In this document: positions 48,799-57,033 of the stretch, piece by piece
Position numbering within the stretch: the first letter of the stretch is position 1
Layout: each line of letters begins with the position of its first letter
Source: Roseomonas sp. AR75
GTDB taxonomy: Bacteria > Pseudomonadota > Alphaproteobacteria > Acetobacterales > Acetobacteraceae
DNA length: 64,000 nucleotides
Direction: 5' to 3'
Assembly: GCF_005222815.1 (NCBI RefSeq)
Contig: NZ_STGB01000006.1
Coordinates: 806,001-870,000, forward strand
Notes under the pieces: model-generated
The model's input: the letters and a program-made list of their open reading frames with translations, nothing else
Told to the model about the DNA's origin: nothing
Database searches by the model: none
Program-made: the position numbers and the translations under genes

Positions 48799-51123
48799 GT
48801 GTCGGTCATGGCCTTCCCCGACATCGCCCTCGTCCTGCCGCTTGCCATCGGCCTGGTCGCCGCCGCCCTGGCGGCGCGGCTGGGCGGGCATCGTGCCGCG
48901 ATCGCCGGATCCGTCGCGGCCGGGTTGGCCTTCCTTGCCTATGTGCTGGTGTCCGCCGGCGCCGAGGGCGGGGCGGCGCCGGCGAGCGCCTTCTGGTCGG
49001 TGCCGTCCCTCGGCATCGCGGGCGGGCTTCGGCTCGACGGCCTGTCGCTTCTCCTGGCCCTGCTCATCACCGGCATCGGCGCGCTGGTGCTTCTCTATGC
49101 CGGGCGCTACCTGCAGGGCGATCCGCGGCTGACGCGCCTGGTCGTGCTGCTGCTGCTGTTCATGGTCGCGATGCTCGGCGCAGTGACGGCCGACGACGTG
49201 ATCACGCTGTTCGTCTTCTGGGAACTCACGAGCATCGCGTCCTTCTTCCTGGTCGGCTACGACCACGAGAAGGCGGGTGCGCGGAAGGCCGCGCTGCAGG
49301 CGCTGCTGGTCACGGGCGGCGGTGGCCTCGCGCTGCTCGCGGGCCTGATCCTGGTCGCCATGGCCGCGGGCACCACCAGCCTGTCCGGCATCATCGCGGC
49401 GCGGGAGGCGGTGCTCGCGCACCCCGCAGCGATGCCGGCGATGCTGCTGGTCGTGCTCGGCTGCTTCACCAAGTCGGCACAGTTCCCCTTCCACTTCTGG
49501 CTGCCGAACGCGATGGCGGCGCCGACACCCGTCTCGGCCTACCTGCATTCGGCGACCATGGTGAAGCTCGGCGTCTACCTGCTGGCGCGGCTGAGCCCGG
49601 TCTACCAGTCCGAGGCGCTGTGGCAGGACCTGTTGACCGGGGCCGGGCTCCTGACCGCCGCGACGGGCGCTTTGCTCGCGCTGCGCGAGAACGACCTGAA
49701 GCGCGTGCTGGCCTACACCACCGTCACCGCGCTCGGCACGCTGGTGCTGCTGATCGGCATCGCGCCCGACCTTTCGGCGACCGCGGCCGTGACCTTCCTG
49801 CTGGTGCACGCGCTCTACAAGGCAGCGCTCTTCCTCGTCGCCGGCATCCTCGACCACGAGACGGGCACGCGCGACGCCGCGGCGCTCGGCGGGCTGCGCC
49901 ACGCCATGCCCTGGACGGCGGCGGCGGCGGTGCTGGCGGCGCTCTCCATGGCCGGGCTGCCGCCCTTCGTCGGCTTCGTCGCGAAGGAGATCGTCTACGA
50001 GGCCAAGCTTGCCACCGGCGGCGCGGCCGGGGTGGTTGCGGGCATCGGCTTCCTGGTGAACGCCGCGATGGTGGCGGTGGCGGGGCTGCTCTCCTGGCGG
50101 ATCTTCTTCGGGCCGCGCCGCCCGACGCCGCGCGCGCCGCACGATCCGCCGAAATCCATGCTGGCCGGACCGGTGCTGCTGGCCTCTCTGGGGCTGCTGG
50201 CCGGCGCGGCGCCGGGCCTGGTCGGCGCCTGGCTGCTCGACGACGCGGCGACCGCCATCCTCGGCCGACCGGTCGAGGTGCCGCTGAAGCTCTGGCACGG
50301 CTTCACGCCGGTGCTCGCGATGAGTGCGGCGACCATCGCGCTCGGGCTGCTGATCCTGCTCGGCTGGGAAAGGCTGATGCCGCGGCTGCGCGGCGTTGCG
50401 GCGATGGACAGGTTCGGCCCGTCCCGCGGTTACGACCGCGCGCTGGCGCGCGTGATCGACTTTGCCGAGGGCACGACGCGCGCTGTCCAGCACGGCAGCC
50501 TGCGCGGCTACATGCGGACGCTGCTGCTGGTTGCGGCGCTGGCGCCGCTGGCGGTGCTGCTGGCACGCGGTGGCGTGGACCTCCCGGAGAGCGGCGGGCT
50601 TGATCCGCGCGCCTTCGCCTTCGGGCTGGTCGCGCTCGGCGCGGTCGCCACGGCGCTTGCCCGCAGCACCTTCGCGGCGGTGATGGCTGTCGGCCTCGTC
50701 GGCTTCGGCACGGCGCTGGTCTTCCTGACGCATGGCGCGCCGGACGTCGCGCTGACCCAGTTCACGGTGGAGGTGCTGCTGGTCGTCATCCTGGCGACCG
50801 TGCTGATCCGCCTGCCGGTCAAGGCGCGCGACATCCGCACGCCGCGTCAGCGCGCGGGCGACGCGGCCGTGGCGGTCGCGCTCGGCGGCTCCGTCGCCAT
50901 GCTGCTGCTGGCGGTGCTGGCCTCGCCCTTCGATCCGCGGCTCGGCGAATGGTTCGGGGAGAACAGCGTGCCGGCCGGCCATGGCCGCAACGTGGTGAAC
51001 GTCATCCTCGTGGATTTCCGTGCGCTCGACACGCTGGGCGAGATCGCGGTGCTCGCCATCGCGGCCTTCGCCGTCATCGCCCTGCTGCGCGGCGCCGCGC
51101 GGCCCCTCCGGCCCGGGAACTGA
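48799..51123 (+). CDS. mnhA: Mrp/Mnh Na+(K+)/H+ antiporter subunit A
   Basis: 774 residues, the largest Mrp subunit. The NuoL-like half contains LFVFWELTSIASFFLVGYDHEKAGARKAALQALLVTGGGGLALLAG and LVVLGCFTKSAQFPFHFWLPNAMAAPTPVSAYLHSATMVKLGVYLLAR, with the conserved Glu and Lys of the proton path. The C-terminal region carries the DUF4040 and MbhE-like parts (GTALVFLTHGAPDVALTQFTVEVLLVVILATVLIRLP; DFRALDTLGEIAVLAIAAFAVIALL). It exchanges Na+ or K+ for protons. Start at GTG 48799 or ATG 48808; the first membrane helix follows at once either way. Confidence 0.95.
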   Translation: MSVMAFPDIALVLPLAIGLVAAALAARLGGHRAAIAGSVAAGLAFLAYVLVSAGAEGGAAPASAFWSVPSLGIAGGLRLDGLSLLLALLITGIGALVLLYAGRYLQGDPRLTRLVVLLLLFMVAMLGAVTADDVITLFVFWELTSIASFFLVGYDHEKAGARKAALQALLVTGGGGLALLAGLILVAMAAGTTSLSGIIAAREAVLAHPAAMPAMLLVVLGCFTKSAQFPFHFWLPNAMAAPTPVSAYLHSATMVKLGVYLLARLSPVYQSEALWQDLLTGAGLLTAATGALLALRENDLKRVLAYTTVTALGTLVLLIGIAPDLSATAAVTFLLVHALYKAALFLVAGILDHETGTRDAAALGGLRHAMPWTAAAAVLAALSMAGLPPFVGFVAKEIVYEAKLATGGAAGVVAGIGFLVNAAMVAVAGLLSWRIFFGPRRPTPRAPHDPPKSMLAGPVLLASLGLLAGAAPGLVGAWLLDDAATAILGRPVEVPLKLWHGFTPVLAMSAATIALGLLILLGWERLMPRLRGVAAMDRFGPSRGYDRALARVIDFAEGTTRAVQHGSLRGYMRTLLLVAALAPLAVLLARGGVDLPESGGLDPRAFAFGLVALGAVATALARSTFAAVMAVGLVGFGTALVFLTHGAPDVALTQFTVEVLLVVILATVLIRLPVKARDIRTPRQRAGDAAVAVALGGSVAMLLLAVLASPFDPRLGEWFGENSVPAGHGRNVVNVILVDFRALDTLGEIAVLAIAAFAVIALLRGAARPLRPGN

Positions 51124-51127
51124 GATC

Positions 51128-51550
51128 GTGGACGCCTCCCTCATCCTGCGCGTCTCGGCGCCGCTTCTGCTGTGGGTGCCGATGGCCGTGTCGGTCTATC
51201 TGCTGATCCGCGGCCATAACGCCCCGGGGGGCGGCTTCGTCGGCGGCCTCGTCGCCTCGGCGGGGCTGGTCTTCTACGCGATCTCGCGCGGGCAGGAAGC
51301 GGCGCTGCGGGCCATGCGTCTGCCGCCCGCGAGCTGGTGCGGGATCGGGCTGCTCACGGCGCTCGGCAGCGGGCTGCTCGCCTGGCTCGATCCGTCGGCG
51401 GGCTACCTGACGCATCGCTGGTGGTTTCCCGACATCAGCGTGACCCTGCCGCTCGGCACGGCGCTGGTCTTCGACATCGGCGTCTACCTGACGGTCATCG
51501 GCACGATCACGGCGATGGTCTTCGCCCTGGTCGGCGAGGAGACGGGCTGA
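51128..51550 (+). CDS. mnhB: Mrp/Mnh antiporter subunit B
   Basis: 140 residues, four membrane helices. LRVSAPLLLWVPMAVSVYLLIRGHNAPGGGFVGGLVASAGLVFYAIS is the MnhB signature, with GHNAPGGGF as the conserved loop. The GTG at 51128 lies 4 nt after the mnhA stop. It overlaps mnhC as TGATG. Confidence 0.93.
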   Translation: MDASLILRVSAPLLLWVPMAVSVYLLIRGHNAPGGGFVGGLVASAGLVFYAISRGQEAALRAMRLPPASWCGIGLLTALGSGLLAWLDPSAGYLTHRWWFPDISVTLPLGTALVFDIGVYLTVIGTITAMVFALVGEETG

Positions 51551-51963
51551 TGGAAACGGCGCTTGCCCTGACCATCGGCGTGCTCGTCGCCGCCGCGGCG
51601 TACCTGCTGCTGGCGCGCGACCTGCCGCGCGCGCTGCTCGGCTTCGTTCTGCTCGGGACGGGCGCGAACCTCGCGATCCTCGCCGCGGGGCGCGTCGGGA
51701 CGATGGCACCGCCGCTTGTCGCTTCGGGCGCGGAGGCGCTGGCCGCCGGTGCGGCGAACCCGCTGCCCCAGGCACTGGTCCTGACGGCCATCGTCATCGG
51801 CTTCGGGCTTGCTGCCTTCGCGCTGGTGCTGGTGATGCGCGCGCATGCCGAGTTCGGCACCGCCTGCGCCGAGGACATGGACGAGGCAGAACGCCCCGAC
51901 GAGGTGCCGGCGACCGCCAGGCCTGCCCTGGCCCCCGCGGCGGCGCGCAAGGAGGCAGCCTGA
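51550..51963 (+). CDS. mnhC: Mrp/Mnh antiporter subunit C
   Basis: 137 residues, NuoK homologue. ARDLPRALLGFVLLGTGANLAILAAGRVG and PLPQALVLTAIVIGFGLAAFALVLVMRA are the family core; the hydrophilic tail beyond residue 105 is somewhat longer than in Bacillus MrpC. Start and stop overlap the neighbours as TGATG, so the operon is tightly coupled. Confidence 0.93.
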   Translation: METALALTIGVLVAAAAYLLLARDLPRALLGFVLLGTGANLAILAAGRVGTMAPPLVASGAEALAAGAANPLPQALVLTAIVIGFGLAAFALVLVMRAHAEFGTACAEDMDEAERPDEVPATARPALAPAAARKEAA

Positions 51964-53486
51964 TGCGCCAGTTTCTCCTCGCCTCGCCCATCCTGATCCC
52001 GCTCGTCGCCACTGCCGTCACGGCGATGCTATGGTCGCGGCCGGCGGCGCAGCGGCGTGTCGGCCTGGTCGCCGCCACGCTTCTGTTTGCCACGACGCTC
52101 GGGCTGCTGGGCGAGGTGCTTTCCGGCGGCATGGTGGTCGGGCAGATGGGCAACTGGCCCGCGCCCTTCGGCGTCACGCTGGTGGTGGACCACCTCTCCG
52201 CCGCGATGCTGGTCATCACCGGGCTGATGGGGCTTGCCGTCGCGGTGTACGCGATGGGACCGCGGGCTGAGGAACGCGACCGCGCGGGCTTCCAGCCGTT
52301 GTTCCATGCGCTGCTGCTGGGCGTGGCCGGCGCCTTCTCCACCGGCGATCTTTTCAATCTTTATGTCTGGTTCGAGGTGATGCTGATCGCCTCATTCGGG
52401 CTGCTCGTGCTGGACCGCACGCGTGAGCAGCTCGATGGCGGCATCCGCTACGTGATGCTGAACCTGGTCGGCACCACCTTCTTCCTGCTGGCGGTCGGGC
52501 TGCTCTATGGCCTGACGGGGACGCTGAACCTGGCCGACATGGCGCGGGTGGCGCCGGGGGTGGAGAACCAGGGCGCGCTGGCGGCCGCGGCGGTGCTGCT
52601 GCTGGTCTCCTTCGGCGCCAAGGCCGCGGTCTTCCCCCTGTTCAACTGGCTGCCCGCTTCCTACCACACGGCCTCGATGCCGGTCGCGGCGATCTTCGCC
52701 GCGCTGCTGACCAAGGTCGGCGTCTACGCGATCATCCGCGTCTTCACCCTGGTCTTCGCGCATGACCACGCGCTGTTCGGCCCGCTGGTCGGCGCGATCG
52801 CCATGGCGACGATGGTAGTGGGCGTGCTGGGTGCCGCGGCGCATTACGACATCCGCCGCATCCTGAGTTTCCACATCATCAGCCAGATCGGCTACATGCT
52901 GGTCGGCGTCGCGCTGATGACGCCGCTCGCGATCGCGGGCAGCGTGCTCTACGTGATCCACCACATCGTGGTGAAGGCGAACCTCTTCCTGGTCGCCGGT
53001 GCCGTGCGGCAGATGGGCGGGTCCTTCGCGCTGGCGCGGCTCGGCGGGCTGTGGGCCACGGCGCCGCTGCTCGGGCTGCTGTTCCTGATCCCCGCGCTGT
53101 CGCTCGCGGGCATTCCGCCGCTGTCGGGCTTCTGGGGCAAGCTGGTCGTCATCCGCGCGGGGCTGGAGGCGGAAGCGTTCCTGCTGGCGGGCGTCGCGCT
53201 CGCGGTCGGGCTGCTGACGCTCTACTCCATGATCAAGATCTGGAACGAGGCCTTCTGGAAGGCCGCGCCCGAGCCTGCGCCAGCGGCCGGATGGACGCGC
53301 GCGCAGCGTCTCGCGACCTTCGCGCCGATCGTGCTGCTCTGCGGCGTCACGCTGACCATCGGCTTCTGGGCCGAGCCCTTCGCCGCCTTCTCGATCGCGG
53401 CCGCCGAGTCGCTGCTGGATCGCGAGGGCTACATCGCCGCGGTGCTCGGCGCGCAGCCGACGCGGCTGGCGGAGGCCGTGCCATGA
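51963..53486 (+). CDS. mnhD: Mrp/Mnh antiporter subunit D
   Basis: 507 residues, NuoN/NuoM-like proton channel subunit. YVWFEVMLIASFGLLVLDRTREQLDGGIRYVMLNLVGTTFFLLAVGLLYG and FGAKAAVFPLFNWLPASYHTASMPVAAIFAALLTKVGVYAIIRVF hold the key Glu and Lys residues; AHYDIRRILSFHIISQIGYMLVG follows. It ends 4 nt into mnhE (ATGA overlap). All expected helices are present. Confidence 0.95.
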   Translation: MRQFLLASPILIPLVATAVTAMLWSRPAAQRRVGLVAATLLFATTLGLLGEVLSGGMVVGQMGNWPAPFGVTLVVDHLSAAMLVITGLMGLAVAVYAMGPRAEERDRAGFQPLFHALLLGVAGAFSTGDLFNLYVWFEVMLIASFGLLVLDRTREQLDGGIRYVMLNLVGTTFFLLAVGLLYGLTGTLNLADMARVAPGVENQGALAAAAVLLLVSFGAKAAVFPLFNWLPASYHTASMPVAAIFAALLTKVGVYAIIRVFTLVFAHDHALFGPLVGAIAMATMVVGVLGAAAHYDIRRILSFHIISQIGYMLVGVALMTPLAIAGSVLYVIHHIVVKANLFLVAGAVRQMGGSFALARLGGLWATAPLLGLLFLIPALSLAGIPPLSGFWGKLVVIRAGLEAEAFLLAGVALAVGLLTLYSMIKIWNEAFWKAAPEPAPAAGWTRAQRLATFAPIVLLCGVTLTIGFWAEPFAAFSIAAAESLLDREGYIAAVLGAQPTRLAEAVP

Positions 53487-53809
53487 GGCGCGCGCTCGCC
53501 TGGGTGCGCGTCGGCGCCACCTTCGTCGCGGAACTCGCGAAGTCCACGCTCGCCACCATCCGCGCCGTGCTCGGCCGGCCTGAGCGGCTGCGGCCCGCGA
53601 TCCTCGCCGTGCCGCTCGATGTCCGCTCGGCGGGCGGGACGGTGCTGTTCGCCGATATGGTCACGCTGACGCCCGGCACCACCAGCCTCGAGGTCTCGGC
53701 CGATGGCCGGACGCTCTACGTCCATGCGCTCGACGCGCCGGACCGGGAGGCGGCGATCGCCGCGATGAAGTCCACGCTCGAGGCCCGCGCGCGGGAGGTG
53801 CTGCCATGA
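53483..53809 (+). CDS. mnhE: Mrp/Mnh antiporter subunit E, N-terminally short
   Basis: 108 residues, against about 160 for typical MnhE. One amphipathic/membrane helix (VGATFVAELAKSTLATIRAVLG) and the full cytosolic domain (ILAVPLDVRSAGGTVLFADMVTLTPGTTSLEVSADGRTLYVHALD) are present. The usual first membrane helices (50 or so residues) are missing. mnhD upstream ends normally, so this is not a simple frameshift. The overlap with mnhD (ATGA) and mnhF (ATGA) shows it is expressed. Confidence 0.9.
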   Translation: MRRALAWVRVGATFVAELAKSTLATIRAVLGRPERLRPAILAVPLDVRSAGGTVLFADMVTLTPGTTSLEVSADGRTLYVHALDAPDREAAIAAMKSTLEARAREVLP

Positions 53810-54105
53810 CCACCGGCCTGATCCCGATCGCCGCGGGCATCGCCGCCGCGCTCGTCGCACTCGGATGCATCCCGGTCGCGGCCCGGCTTCTCGCCGGCCC
53901 GTCCTCGGCCGACCGCGTGATCGCCACCGACATGCTCGGCCTGCTCGGCGTGTGCATCGCCGCGCTGGTCGCGCTGATCGCCTGGCATCCGGCCTTCCTC
54001 GACATCGCGCTCGGCATCGCGCTCGTCGGCTTCCTCGGCGCGGTCGCCTTCGCGCGGCTGATGGAACGTGCGAGCGTCGCCACGGCGCAGGAGCCCGCCG
54101 AATGA
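53806..54105 (+). CDS. mnhF: Mrp/Mnh antiporter subunit F
   Basis: 99 residues with three membrane helices. ARLLAGPSSADRVIATDMLGLLGVCIAALVALIAWHPAFLDIALGIALVGFLGAVAFAR is the MnhF signature. It overlaps mnhE and mnhG by ATGA on both sides. Confidence 0.93.
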   Translation: MTTGLIPIAAGIAAALVALGCIPVAARLLAGPSSADRVIATDMLGLLGVCIAALVALIAWHPAFLDIALGIALVGFLGAVAFARLMERASVATAQEPAE

Positions 54106-55421
54106 GGGCCGCGGTCGAGATGCTGGCCGCGCTTCTGCTGGTCGGTGGCGCGGGCATCGTGGCGCTGGCCGCGCTTGGCGTGGCGCGGCTGACGGATCCC
54201 TTCATGCGCATGCACGCCGCCGCCAAGGCCGGCGTCGCGGGGGCTGGCCTGCTGCTGCTCGGCGCGGGGCTCGCCTTCGGCACGCCGGGCGCGCTGCTCA
54301 CCTCGCTCGCCGCCGTGGGTTTCCTGGTGCTGACCGCGCCGCTCGCCTCTCACGCGCTCGGTCGCGCGGCCTATGTCGCCGGCGCCCCGCTCGGCGCCGC
54401 ATCGCTCGCCGACGCCCTGTCGGGCGTCCTCCACCGCAAGGTCTTCGATATCGACCCCGCCCGCACCGCCCGGCCCCGGCCGGCCCGCGAGCCTTTCGCG
54501 AAGGACAACGCCATGAGCGCCATCCCGGAGTTCCGGCGGCCGGCCGATCCGGCCTTCCTGCAGCGCGGCCAGCAGGCGGCCGAGCCCGTCGCGCTCCGCC
54601 GCATCCTCTGCTGCCTGGTCGGCGGCCCCGCGCAGGCCGAGGCGACGGAGGAGGCGATCGCGCTCGCCCGCGACGCCTGCGCGCAACTCGTCGGCCTTTC
54701 GGGCGCGGGCCAGTCCTCGCCGGAATGGCGCGGCCCCTACGGCATCGGGGGCGCCTTCTGGTCGGAATGGCTTGCCAGCCGCAGCCGTGCCCGGATGCGC
54801 GAGAACGCGGCCGCCGCGCTGCATCACTTCCACGAGGCGACGTCCGCCGCGCCCCAGATCGATGCGCAGGCGCGGCACGAGGAAGCGGAGCCGCGCGTCC
54901 TGGCGCGGCTGCTTGCCGGCCATGACCTCGTGGTGCTCCCCGCCGGCGCCGGGCCGCACGGCTTTGCCTGCGATCCGCGCGACGAGATCGCCTCGGGCCT
55001 CGCCCGCGCCCGGGTGGCGCCCGTGCTTCGCGTTGCACGCCGGCCCCGCCGACCGGTGCGCGACGTGGTCCTGGTGGTCGGCTCCTCCGAGGCCTGCGGC
55101 GCCCTGGCTGCGGGGCTGGTGCGGTCCGGCCTGTGGCCCCAGGCATCCATCGCCATCCAGCCGGTCGCGGATGACCGTCACGGCGTCCGGGCGATGGCGG
55201 ACGCACAGGCCGGGCTGCTGCGCGCCCATGGCCGGCGCGTCACCGTCCTCCCCTCCGTGGACCTCGACTTCGAGGCGCCCGATCTCCGCGCCCGCCTCCT
55301 CCGCTACGACGCCGCAGTGTTGTCCTGCCTCTCGACACGTCACGGCGGCTTCATGGACAGCATCCGCAACTGCGTGCACGAGGTGACGGCCGAAGCAGTG
55401 CCGGTGACCCTCTTGCCCTGA
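54102..55421 (+). CDS. mnhG: Fusion of antiporter subunit MnhG with a universal-stress-protein-like region
   Basis: 439 residues. Residues 1-105 are MnhG (VEMLAALLLVGGAGIVALAALGVARLTDPFMRMHAAAKAGVAGAGLLLLGAGL, then PLASHALGRAAYVAG). A charged linker (about 106-155) leads to residues 160-439, which resemble two degenerate Usp domains (RILCCLVGGPAQAEATEEAIALARDAC; DVVLVVGSSEACGALAAGLV). The Usp ATP-binding G-x2-G-x9-G(S/T) motif is not evident. Stand-alone MnhG is about 110 residues. An internal ATG at 54513 preceded by GAAGGA could produce the Usp part alone. Starts ATGA-coupled to mnhF. A cytosolic regulatory domain tethered to the antiporter is the natural reading. Confidence 0.87.
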   Translation: MRAAVEMLAALLLVGGAGIVALAALGVARLTDPFMRMHAAAKAGVAGAGLLLLGAGLAFGTPGALLTSLAAVGFLVLTAPLASHALGRAAYVAGAPLGAASLADALSGVLHRKVFDIDPARTARPRPAREPFAKDNAMSAIPEFRRPADPAFLQRGQQAAEPVALRRILCCLVGGPAQAEATEEAIALARDACAQLVGLSGAGQSSPEWRGPYGIGGAFWSEWLASRSRARMRENAAAALHHFHEATSAAPQIDAQARHEEAEPRVLARLLAGHDLVVLPAGAGPHGFACDPRDEIASGLARARVAPVLRVARRPRRPVRDVVLVVGSSEACGALAAGLVRSGLWPQASIAIQPVADDRHGVRAMADAQAGLLRAHGRRVTVLPSVDLDFEAPDLRARLLRYDAAVLSCLSTRHGGFMDSIRNCVHEVTAEAVPVTLLP

Positions 55422-55497
55422 CCGGAACCGGGCGGGCAGGGTCGGGCCATGAACGCCGTCCCGCTGCCTGATACCGAGCGCAAGACGTTCCAACCTG

Positions 55498-55516
55498 CGG
55501 CCGGCGCAGCCGGCCG
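55498..55516 (+). terminator. Hairpin between the mnh operon and the two-component genes
   Basis: CGGCCGG-CGCAG-CCGGCCG, a perfect 7-bp stem with 5-nt loop, lies 77 nt after the mnhG-usp stop in a 157-bp gap. No T-tract. It may attenuate rather than end transcription into the sensor kinase gene. Confidence 0.45.
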
Positions 55517-55578
55517 AGGCCGCGAATGCGGCCCGCCGCATGTGCGGCGAGCCAAGCGCAGCGCCGGCACTTGAGGGC

Positions 55579-57033
55579 ATGAAGGTGAAACCGTCATGCG
55601 CCCGGTATGAGCCGCCCCGGCCGGGCGTCGCCTCCGACCGGCCGCGGGCCCTGCGCCTGCCGCCCGCGCTCCGCCTGCCGGCCGCGGCCGGGGCGGTGGT
55701 TTTCGCGGTCGCGGTGTGCACGACCCAGGTCGCGATGCAGGTGACCAACCGGGAGGCCGACCGGCAGTTGGAACGCCTCGGGCAGGTCTACCTGGATGGG
55801 CTGGCCGCAAGCGTGCGCCTCGGCCTGGAGGCGCGCGATCCCGTCTATATCGAGGGCCGCTTCCGCCGTTCATTCGGCGAGCAGCGCGGCGTTCCGGAAC
55901 GCGCGCTGTTCGCCTTCGCGCCGGGCGGCGAAATGCTTGCGCGGCACGGAGATGCGGCGCTGACGGAGGATGCAGCCCGTGCCGCGCCGGATGACCGCAT
56001 GCGGCTGGACGAGGCGGCCGGCATCGCGTGGGTGGGGCGAACCGTGACCGGCGAAGCGGAGCCCGCCGGCCGCCTGGTGGCGGCGCTCGACATCGGTCCC
56101 ATGCTGGCCGCGCGGGCACGCCTGTCCTGGACGATCGTCGTCGTGGACCTGCTTCTCGCCAGCCTCTTCGCCGCGGCGACGTGGCTGGTCCTCCGTCGGC
56201 TCGGTCGGCCACTCCGCGCGCTGGTCGAGGGCTTGTCGGAGGGCGCGCATCGTCCGCCCGCGCGCCTCCCCGACGATATGCTGGCAGCGGCCGACCCGCG
56301 CACGGCCCAGATGCTCGCCGCCTACAACCGCATGGTGGACGGCGTCCGGGAACGCGAGCTGCTGGCGGCAGAGCTGGCGGAGCGGGACCAGGCCGCGGCG
56401 CTCGGACGACTGGCGGCGACGATTGCGCACGAGGTCCGCAACCCGCTCGGCGGGTTGGCCACCGCCGTCTCCACCCTGCGCCGCTTCGGCGACCGGCCCG
56501 AGGTGCGCGAGGAATCCCTTGCCTTCCTGGAGCGCGGGATCGGCGCGCTGGACCGCATCGTGACCAGCACGCTGAATGTCTACCGCCCGGCAGACGACCG
56601 GCGGCTGACACGCTCCGATCTCGAGGACCTGCGCCACCTGCTGCGCCCGGCCGCGGAACGGCAGGGCGTCTCGGTGAAGCTCGAGTTGGACCTGCCGTCC
56701 GAGGAACTGGCGCTGGGTTCCGGCGGCGTGCGGCAGGTGCTGTTGAACCTGCTGCTGAACGCCTGCGCGGCGACCCCGCCTGGCGGTCGCGTCGGCCTGC
56801 GCGTGCGGGTCGAGGGCGAGGCGATGATCTGCGAGGTGACCGACGAGGGGCCCGGGCTCGATCCCGCCCGCCTCGGCCCGGCCGGCATGGGCGCGCCGTC
56901 GCGCCGGCTCGGGCTCGATGTCGTGGTGGGGCTCCTCGGCAGCCTGGACGCGCGTGCCTCCGTCATGGAACGTGACGGCGGCGGCACGCTGATCCGCCTG
57001 GCCATCCCGCTTCGCGCCGGAGCGCCGGCATGA
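55579..57033 (+). CDS. Sensor histidine kinase, NtrB-like class
   Basis: 484 residues from ATG 55579 (an ATG at 55540 would add 13). Two membrane helices (about 33-52 and 180-203) enclose a periplasmic sensor of roughly 120 residues. A short HAMP-like stretch leads to the phosphoacceptor LGRLAATIAHEVRNPLGGL. The ATPase domain shows VLLNLLLNACAATPPGG and VTDEGPGLDP; the final G box (APSRRLGLDVVVGLLGSL) is less glycine-rich than usual. It overlaps the response regulator gene (ATGA). Being next to the mnh operon, it may sense sodium, pH or envelope stress; the signal is not known. Confidence 0.9.
   Translation: MKVKPSCARYEPPRPGVASDRPRALRLPPALRLPAAAGAVVFAVAVCTTQVAMQVTNREADRQLERLGQVYLDGLAASVRLGLEARDPVYIEGRFRRSFGEQRGVPERALFAFAPGGEMLARHGDAALTEDAARAAPDDRMRLDEAAGIAWVGRTVTGEAEPAGRLVAALDIGPMLAARARLSWTIVVVDLLLASLFAAATWLVLRRLGRPLRALVEGLSEGAHRPPARLPDDMLAAADPRTAQMLAAYNRMVDGVRERELLAAELAERDQAAALGRLAATIAHEVRNPLGGLATAVSTLRRFGDRPEVREESLAFLERGIGALDRIVTSTLNVYRPADDRRLTRSDLEDLRHLLRPAAERQGVSVKLELDLPSEELALGSGGVRQVLLNLLLNACAATPPGGRVGLRVRVEGEAMICEVTDEGPGLDPARLGPAGMGAPSRRLGLDVVVGLLGSLDARASVMERDGGGTLIRLAIPLRAGAPA

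Noticed and set aside
48472..51144. An 890-codon minus-strand frame opposite mnhA
   Set aside because: mnhA has full family motifs and membrane helices; the opposite frame is a string of Arg/Gln/His/Asp without domains.
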